From positions 1 through 25,740 of IMG/VR virus record IMGVR_UViG_3300009091_000055: DNA of 25,740 nucleotides. One strand, given 5' to 3'. The notes under the pieces were generated by a model. The model saw nothing but the letters and a program-made list of their open reading frames with translations. It searched no databases and was not told where the DNA came from. Shown piece by piece: positions 21,916 through 25,740 of the stretch (position 1 is its first letter; every line of letters starts with the position of its first letter). The DNA comes from a virus. Made by a program: the position numbers and the translations under genes.

Positions 21916-22164
21916 ATGGGAAGGCGGAGTAAAATAGTTGTAGACATACCGATAGCAACACCAGCAGAGATAAAGAACCTGCGCGAATGGGCAGGCTATT
22001 CAATGCGTGAAGCGGCCATCCTGCTTGACCTAGCCTCTCAAGCAACATATGAAAATTACGAGTACGGCAGGAATGAAATGCCTAGACCAACATGGAAACT
22101 ATTCAGGGTAATGACCGGGGCAGTTCTTCCGCCACCAAAGAGAGTTGCAAGGCATCACAAATAA
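21916..22164 (+). CDS. Xre-like helix-turn-helix regulator
   Basis: 82 residues; AGGAG six bases before the ATG. HTH region: ATPAEIKNLREWAGYSMREA, ILLDLASQATYENYEYGRNEMP, TWKLFRVMTG. This is the Cro/CI-type layout (short first helix, recognition helix starting around SQATYENYE). Basic ends, no dimerisation or cleavage domain, so Cro-sized. Last gene of the plus-strand block and therefore a natural candidate to bind TACGCT-N4-AGCGTA and shut off its own operon; this is an inference. Confidence 0.72.
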   Translation: MGRRSKIVVDIPIATPAEIKNLREWAGYSMREAAILLDLASQATYENYEYGRNEMPRPTWKLFRVMTGAVLPPPKRVARHHK

Positions 22165-22168
22165 CAAA

Positions 22169-22197
22169 TAAGCCGGGTTCCCCCGGCTTATCTTTTT
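22169..22197. terminator. Strong intrinsic terminator between convergent blocks
   Basis: TAAGCCGGG-ttcc-CCCGGCTTA, a perfect 9-bp stem with a four-base loop, followed on the plus strand by TCTTTTT. It starts five bases after the regulator stop and lies before the convergent gene ending at 22201. The minus-strand T-tract is weaker (TTTGTTATTTG), so it is at best bidirectional. Confidence 0.88.
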
Positions 22198-22200
22198 ACA

Positions 22201-22866
22201 TTACTTATTTCTCAACCTGAACAACTCCTCATTAGAGGCGTCAATCCTTCTCTCCAGCGTCCTAATATGATCATCTCTCTTGGTTAATTCATAATCTTTT
22301 GCAGTAATATCTGAGGCATGAGCAACACGCATATCGCATATCGCCTGTTCTTTTTTTTCAATATCCAGCTCTATACTACGTGCCCAATCTAGCGCCTTAG
22401 AAATCTCCTGATCCTTACCAGAAAGCGCTAGACGAAGCTCTTCAATTTCCTTTCTTTGTACTCTGTTTTCATGCAATACATTATTCAAAGAACTCATTAC
22501 CCCATTCAACTCCAACCTACTATCTTCTGACTCTTTGCTCAATAACATTATCGACGCTTGCTGGTCATTAATTATCGCAATCAGCCTCTCATCTCGCTTA
22601 TTAGCGTCTGCCGGGCCTTCTGACACATTATTTGAAGGGTAATACCTGTTGATCACATCACGCAGCAATGACAAATTCATGGCGTCACCTATACTGAACG
22701 ATGACGGCGGAATATAAGTTGTTCCGTTCAGCACGCCAGAAGGCGATACGAAAGTAATCACGTTCGACTTTATGTCTAGCGTTGCCATTGAGCTACCGAA
22801 GTCCAGTATGAATCTGTGTGGATCCTGAGGTTTTTGCTCTTCTGTATTAACCTGATCTTTACTCAT
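22201..22866 (-). CDS. Coiled-coil hypothetical protein
   Basis: 221 residues. The ATG overlaps the previous stop (ATGA) and has GGAG seven bases upstream. N-terminal ~85 residues form a small beta-rich domain (HRFILDFGSSMATLDIKSNV, ITFVSPSG). From ~110 on is a long coiled coil (LNNVLHENRVQRKEIEELRL, KDYELTKRDDHIRTLERRID). Last gene of the convergent minus block. Function unknown; looks like an oligomeric or scaffold-type accessory. Confidence 0.7.
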   Translation of the reverse strand: MSKDQVNTEEQKPQDPHRFILDFGSSMATLDIKSNVITFVSPSGVLNGTTYIPPSSFSIGDAMNLSLLRDVINRYYPSNNVSEGPADANKRDERLIAIINDQQASIMLLSKESEDSRLELNGVMSSLNNVLHENRVQRKEIEELRLALSGKDQEISKALDWARSIELDIEKKEQAICDMRVAHASDITAKDYELTKRDDHIRTLERRIDASNEELFRLRNK

Positions 22867-23060
22867 TTATAACTCCTTAATAGATTTTTAGTTTTGTCAT
22901 TCAATTTTACACTGTCACAAACTATTTCTACTGCTCGAACACCATACACCGATAAGACATTCTGAGTTATCTTTTTGGGCGTAAACGCTTGAGATACAAA
23001 CCCATACCAAAAAAACAATACCGATCCCGGCACATCAGCAAACAGCTGTTCTTTTCCCAT
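22863..23060 (-). CDS. Small hypothetical protein
   Basis: 65 residues. The ATG shares its A with the upstream stop (TAATG) and AGGAGG lies eight bases upstream. Sequence: LFADVPGSVLFFWYGFVSQAF with a short hydrophobic stretch, then NVLSVYGVRAVEIVCDSVKL and a basic end. No family recognised. Both ends are overlap-coupled to neighbours. Confidence 0.65.
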   Translation of the reverse strand: MGKEQLFADVPGSVLFFWYGFVSQAFTPKKITQNVLSVYGVRAVEIVCDSVKLNDKTKNLLRSYK

Positions 23061-23218
23061 TAAAACTTCCTCCTTGTACGAACAGACTTTTTAAACCCAA
23101 CAGGGATGGCCACGGACTCAGTGATATATCTTTCTTGAACTGAATCCCACGTTCTAACGTCACGAGTTTGATACAGCACCGATGACTTCTTGCGTGCATC
23201 CCTGTTGATTTTTTTCAT
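23060..23218 (-). CDS. Small basic hypothetical protein
   Basis: 52 residues, strongly basic (MKKINRDARKKSSVLYQTRD, VGFKKSVRTRRKF). ATG 23218 has GGGGA four bases upstream, and its TAA overlaps the next ATG. It resembles a small nucleic-acid-binding or ribosome-associated phage protein, but nothing specific is recognisable. Confidence 0.62.
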   Translation of the reverse strand: MKKINRDARKKSSVLYQTRDVRTWDSVQERYITESVAIPVGFKKSVRTRRKF

Positions 23219-23233
23219 TGCATCCCCAGCTAT

Positions 23234-24511
23234 TTATATGCTGTAAATATCAAGGTAAGCATTAATTGCGTCTATCACACCTGACAGCTCTGGAAGATGC
23301 GCGTAGTTAGATACAAACGCCTCTAATTCACCAACTGCCTCGCTTAAAGGACTCTGCTCAATATCTGCTCTACCGTCACCGACACTACCAGCCACGCCAA
23401 CTCCTTGAGTGACCGATACCGCCTGCATTTCAGCCTCCTGCTTTGCAATAGCGGCACGACCGTCCTCAATCGCTGTCAGCCTCTTTGCCTCTTCCTCAAG
23501 CCGCTCTTTTTCTTTTTGTTGCTGGTCAAACAAGTCCTGCTGATCACGCTTAAACTTTTCTTCAGCATCAGACTCTGCTTTTTTCTTTCTCTCTTCTTCA
23601 GCCCTTGCTTTTGCAATACGCTCTTGCTCTTCCTTTTTTTCTTGCTCCAGCTTTGCCCTCTGGCCTTCAAGCTCGCGCTTTTCATTCTCAAGCTTTTGCT
23701 TGCTTTCCAGCTCCTCTTTCAGTCTTTGCTCTTCCCTTAAGCGCAACTCTGCGCGCTGTTTTTCCAGTTCCTGAGCAGCATCCTCTGCAACCTTCCTGCG
23801 CTGCTCTGCCAGCCTCTCTTCTTCAGCCCTTTGCTTCTCAAACTCTGCTTTTTGCCTTTCCAATTCAGCGCGTTCCTGTTCTGCTTTCTGCTCTGCTTTC
23901 TGCTCTGCAAGCTGCGTAACAAGGAACATGTCCTTCAACTTAGCAATAGCCTCAAATTTAGCATTCAGGGCATTCTCTTTGAATTCCTCAAGGTCATCTT
24001 TGATTTCAAATTGCTCTGCTTGTTCAATAAGCTGAGAAATTTGCAATGAGCTTAATCCAACACACTGCAACGGCAGTGCTCGTATGCTGTCTATAAGAGC
24101 TTGGCAAGCATAAACACGTGCGCGCTCCAGCTCTATAGCAATCTTCCTCTTTGCCTCTTTCTCGGCATCATACGCATCCTGAATTGCTTGAAGCCTCTTT
24201 TCTTCAGGCTCAATAACATCAATCAAGCGCTTTTCTTCAATTATGACCGCCTTGGAGAACTTGTTCGCTTCGTCACGTGCTTCCTTGCCGATCTTGGCAA
24301 TAGCGATTCTTTCGTCCTTCAACACAATACGCTTGCTATGGCATTCTTGGTATCCAGCATTGTTCGTGATTTTTGTAATGCCCTTGGACTGCAATACCAG
24401 CTCTTTAAGCTTTACTTCCCTATTCAATGAGTCCAATGCAGTTGAAACTTTTTGCTCCGTAGCAACCAATGGCAGTGCGCTTGGTTCAGTAACTTCAGAC
24501 TTATTTTCCAT
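23234..24511 (-). CDS. Long coiled-coil protein with DUF1351-like N-terminal part
   Basis: 425 residues from ATG 24511 (AAGGAG six bases upstream; an in-frame ATG at 24541 precedes that SD and overlaps the -10, so it is unlikely). Residues ~35-120 (KGITKITNNAGYQECHSKR, IGKEARDEANKFSKAVIIEEKRL, IEPEEKRLQAI) match a pattern in phage proteins annotated DUF1351-like and encoded near recombination/replication genes. The middle is an extreme Glu/Lys/Arg/Gln coiled coil with AEQKAEQKAEQ repeats. The C-terminal ~50 residues are a small helical domain. Possibly an accessory to recombination or replication; function unproven. It has its own promoter at 24540-24567. Confidence 0.72.
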   Translation of the reverse strand: MENKSEVTEPSALPLVATEQKVSTALDSLNREVKLKELVLQSKGITKITNNAGYQECHSKRIVLKDERIAIAKIGKEARDEANKFSKAVIIEEKRLIDVIEPEEKRLQAIQDAYDAEKEAKRKIAIELERARVYACQALIDSIRALPLQCVGLSSLQISQLIEQAEQFEIKDDLEEFKENALNAKFEAIAKLKDMFLVTQLAEQKAEQKAEQERAELERQKAEFEKQRAEEERLAEQRRKVAEDAAQELEKQRAELRLREEQRLKEELESKQKLENEKRELEGQRAKLEQEKKEEQERIAKARAEEERKKKAESDAEEKFKRDQQDLFDQQQKEKERLEEEAKRLTAIEDGRAAIAKQEAEMQAVSVTQGVGVAGSVGDGRADIEQSPLSEAVGELEAFVSNYAHLPELSGVIDAINAYLDIYSI

Positions 24512-24539
24512 CTTAATCTCCTTGGTTGGTGAAGGCTTC

Positions 24540-24567
24540 ATTATACGGATTTCCGTACAATGCGCAA
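24540..24567 (-). promoter_or_regulatory. Sigma70-type promoter with perfect TACGGA-AA-TCCGTA palindrome
   Basis: Minus strand: -35 TTGCGC (24567-24562), 16-base spacer, -10 TATAAT (24545-24540). The 14-bp perfect palindrome TACGGAAATCCGTA (24557-24544) fills the spacer end and touches the -10, so a bound repressor would block it. It drives the coiled-coil gene and those after it. Confidence 0.72.
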
Positions 24568-24575
24568 CTATTTTT

Positions 24576-24597
24576 AATTATTTGCTAGTAGAGAATT
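24576..24597. repeat. Dispersed 22-bp CTAG-centred repeat, copy 6
   Basis: Core TATTTGCTAGTAGAGA, one difference from the consensus. It lies nine bases upstream of the -35 of the promoter at 24540-24567 and 13 bases from the end of the next gene. Confidence 0.85.
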
Positions 24598-24609
24598 ATT
24601 CTTTAAATG

Positions 24610-24801
24610 CTATTTTTGAATAAACACATCTACTTCCTGCATTCTTAATAACGAATCACTTTTATTGTATACAAGGACAACTCTTTCGACCGTGCCTTCT
24701 TCATGGTCTTCAACACGCGCTCTATCACCGATCTTTGGCAAATGATTCGCCACAACATGCAATGCATTATTCCCATTAACAAACAAATTTATATTAAACA
24801 T
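24610..24801 (-). CDS. Small beta-rich hypothetical protein
   Basis: 63 residues from ATG 24801 with AAGGGG in range; a GTG at 24807 overlapping the previous stop is the alternative. Sequence: NINLFVNGNNALHVVANHLP, then IGDRARVEDHEEGTVERVVLVY and MQEVDVFIQK. The small barrel-like pattern with a GDRARV segment recalls SH3-like/KOW folds. Function unknown. Confidence 0.62.
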   Translation of the reverse strand: MFNINLFVNGNNALHVVANHLPKIGDRARVEDHEEGTVERVVLVYNKSDSLLRMQEVDVFIQK

Positions 24802-24803
24802 GA

Positions 24804-25004
24804 TCACCCCTTTATTGAATTTTCTAAAACATTATTCCCTACGCCTCCATCAATGACAGCTTGATGATATCGCTCAACGTAATATTTTCTAGTGTCGCGA
24901 TCTTCCCGGCACGCATTGATTACCTCATCTATTAGATCCTGATCTGTTTCACCAGTGCTTGCGATCCAGTCTAAAACCTTTTGACGATCTGTTAATCCTG
25001 ACAT
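24804..25004 (-). CDS. Small helical hypothetical protein
   Basis: 66 residues from ATG 25004 with GGAGG five bases upstream. Sequence LTDRQKVLDWIASTGETDQD, then IDEVINACREDRDTRKYYVERY and a flexible C-terminus. Helical and acidic. First gene downstream of the tandem repeats. Family not recognised. Confidence 0.65.
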   Translation of the reverse strand: MSGLTDRQKVLDWIASTGETDQDLIDEVINACREDRDTRKYYVERYHQAVIDGGVGNNVLENSIKG

Positions 25005-25055
25005 GTAAACCTCCAATTATAGGTTTATAGATTTTCTCTATGGCTAGTTTTTAAA

Positions 25056-25095
25056 CTAAACTAAACTAATCTACACTAAACTAATCTAATCTAAA
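25056..25095. repeat. 5-bp tandem array (CTAAW)
   Basis: Eight consecutive 5-base units: CTAAA, CTAAA, CTAAT, CTACA, CTAAA, CTAAT, CTAAT, CTAAA. It runs directly into the 12-bp repeats. AT-rich, no gene; a candidate DNA-unwinding region of an origin. Confidence 0.8.
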
Positions 25096-25140
25096 GACCA
25101 TATGGTAGACCATAAGGTAGACCATAAGGTAGACCATAAC
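25095..25140. repeat. 12-bp iteron-like tandem repeats
   Basis: AGACCATAAGGT repeated: one unit with ATGGT instead of AAGGT, two perfect units, then ten bases of a fourth, which ends inside the stop codon of the replication-type gene. The unit contains the inverted ACC..GGT (perfect palindrome ACCATATGGT in the first unit). Tandem sites beside an initiator-like gene are the usual form of iteron origins. Confidence 0.75.
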
Positions 25141-25529
25141 TATGATAACCCCATGAGTTCATTGCGCTTTTCCTTTATTTTATTGTCCTCCCTTATGGTA
25201 GCACCTTTTTTACCACCAGCCTTTTGCTGTAATCTTATATTTTCCCTGTACTTTCTGTAATCTTCTATTTCAGGGCAAATGATAACCCCATCAACAACAG
25301 CAAAGAATGACATAACCGCTGGCAACGAAGCCTCTATGTCATCTTTTTGCAATCCAAATATCATTGCAATTTCTGAAGGGTCACATGGAATGTTGTGATT
25401 AACCCAGCATTCCATCTGCATGGTGTGAAGCAATCCACGTGCAGCTAGATTCAGCCTTTTAAAATTACGATTAGATAGAATATTTGCCGCATATGTTTGG
25501 TACGCTGGGGGCTTTAAATTTTGACTCAT
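25140..25529 (-). CDS. DUF1376-like phage replication-associated protein
   Basis: 129 residues from ATG 25529 with AAGGA six bases upstream. The core reads NLAARGLLHTMQMECWVNHN, then PCDPSEIAMIFGLQ and ASLPAVMSFFAVVDGVIICPEIEDYRKY, ending with QQKAGGKKGA. This is the winged-helix pattern of DUF1376-like proteins of phages, usually encoded next to replication genes and thought to be initiator or helicase-loader-like. It is on the short side. Tandem repeats start at its stop codon, as in initiator/iteron pairs. The start lies under a structured leader (SD hairpin plus upstream pairing), so translation is probably RNA-controlled. Confidence 0.65.
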   Translation of the reverse strand: MSQNLKPPAYQTYAANILSNRNFKRLNLAARGLLHTMQMECWVNHNIPCDPSEIAMIFGLQKDDIEASLPAVMSFFAVVDGVIICPEIEDYRKYRENIRLQQKAGGKKGATIREDNKIKEKRNELMGLS

Positions 25530-25547
25530 ATCAATTCCTTTTGATAT
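25528..25547 (-). promoter_or_regulatory. SD-sequestering hairpin at the start of the replication-type gene
   Basis: On the transcript ATATCAA (25547-25541) can pair with TTGATAT (25534-25528), placing the SD AAGGAA in a six-base loop and the start codon at the stem base. The left arm overlaps the CTGCATAT segment that can pair with an upstream ATATGCAG, so the two foldings exclude each other. Confidence 0.55.
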
Positions 25548-25690
25548 GCAGGCTGGTTGATAAATCCAGCAAAAGGCTGCGTCGAGTGTGACAACAGCGA
25601 AGCCTTCGACTCTGCATATAAAAAGAAACTGATACTGCTTTTGTACGCCACACTTATAAACCGGGTTATCAATCCGGTTCTTATTTGACT
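25541..25690 (-). ncRNA. Structured leader, candidate P4 cI / C4-like antisense immunity RNA
   Basis: Untranslated leader of about 150 bases before the replication-type gene. Seen directly: ATATGCAG (25619-25612) is perfectly complementary to CTGCATAT (25551-25544) next to the SD; hairpin arms ACCGG/CCGGT near 25678-25658; hairpin GCTGG/CCAGC (25570-25551); GTGTG and CACAC segments also pair. The leader also holds a frame reading CRVEGFAVVTLDAAFC-IYQPA, similar to sequences I recall near P4 ash/immunity regions. P4 cI and P1 c4 are small RNAs cut from such leaders that pair with SD-proximal targets. Exact ends not determined. Confidence 0.42.
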
Positions 25691-25695
25691 TTGTT

Positions 25696-25724
25696 ATTAT
25701 GCTATAAAAGTAAATTACGATCAA
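25696..25724 (-). promoter_or_regulatory. Probable promoter of the leader/replication operon
   Basis: Minus strand: -35 TTGATC (25724-25719), 17-base spacer, -10 CATAAT (25701-25696), upstream of the structured leader. Confidence 0.55.
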
Positions 25725-25740
25725 GCAAATTCAATTAAGA

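Noticed and set aside
23405-23919. Plus-strand Leu/Phe-rich open frames opposite the coiled-coil gene
   Set aside because: They are the mirror image of Glu/Lys/Gln codons (CTT, TTC, CTG runs), with no SD. Coding bias belongs to the minus strand.
25056-25140. CRISPR array
   Set aside because: The units are contiguous 5-mers and 12-mers without spacers, and there are no cas genes.
1-25740. tRNA genes, rRNA, integrase and attachment sites
   Set aside because: No cloverleaf with a TTC-arm consensus, no recombinase signature and no att-like direct repeat was seen anywhere on either strand.

Overview
The window looks like a stretch of a double-stranded DNA phage or prophage genome. It is probably short-tailed (podovirus-like), with a Gram-negative host and most likely a gammaproteobacterium. 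The grounds are a recognisable head-morphogenesis block, very small tightly packed genes with ATGA and TAATG stop/start overlaps, strong Shine-Dalgarno sequences, sigma70-type promoters, two free-standing homing endonucleases, and an immunity-like leader resembling the P4 cI / P1 c4 antisense RNA arrangement. I see no bacterial housekeeping genes, rRNA or tRNA. No integrase, lysin or large terminase was recognised inside the window.

Layout. (1) Positions 18837 down to 1, minus strand, is the late/structural region in transcription order. It starts with a small terminase-like protein, followed by a run of tiny accessory genes (17963-16162), among them a paralogue of a gene on the other strand, a gene interrupted by an in-frame UGA, a small HTH protein and two 2-TM proteins. 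Next come a 1392-residue multidomain 'polyvalent-type' protein, the portal, an HNH homing endonuclease, a small exported protein, two small conserved phage proteins, a GroES-like co-chaperonin, the scaffold, a conserved head protein, a decoration-like protein, a GIY-YIG homing endonuclease and the major capsid protein. A terminator follows, then a beta-helix protein, a beta-rich virion protein, a GG-motif protein, a small conserved protein and a partial discoidin-like virion protein running off the left edge.

(2) Positions 18939-22164, plus strand, hold thirteen small genes driven by at least two near-identical promoters. Both promoters carry the palindrome TACGCT-N4-AGCGTA in the spacer. The block ends with an Xre-like regulator and a strong hairpin terminator. 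(3) Positions 25724 down to 22201, minus strand, form a convergent block. It runs from a promoter and structured leader through a DUF1376-like replication protein, tandem iteron-like repeats, small genes, a second promoter with the operator-like palindrome TACGGAAATCCGTA, and a long coiled-coil protein, to a second coiled-coil protein.

How it fits together. Blocks 2 and 3 look like early/regulatory/replication modules whose promoters are controlled by repressors acting on palindromes, plus an RNA leader switch. Block 1 packages DNA and builds the head. The 1392-aa protein, with an ADP-ribosyltransferase-like and a PcfJ-like segment, is a candidate protein delivered with the DNA. The most unusual items are the HNH gene whose 3' end is a second, diverged copy of the portal gene 3' end; six dispersed copies of a CTAG-centred 22-bp repeat; a nested gene candidate with its own ribosome binding site inside the polyvalent gene; and the UGA-interrupted gene.
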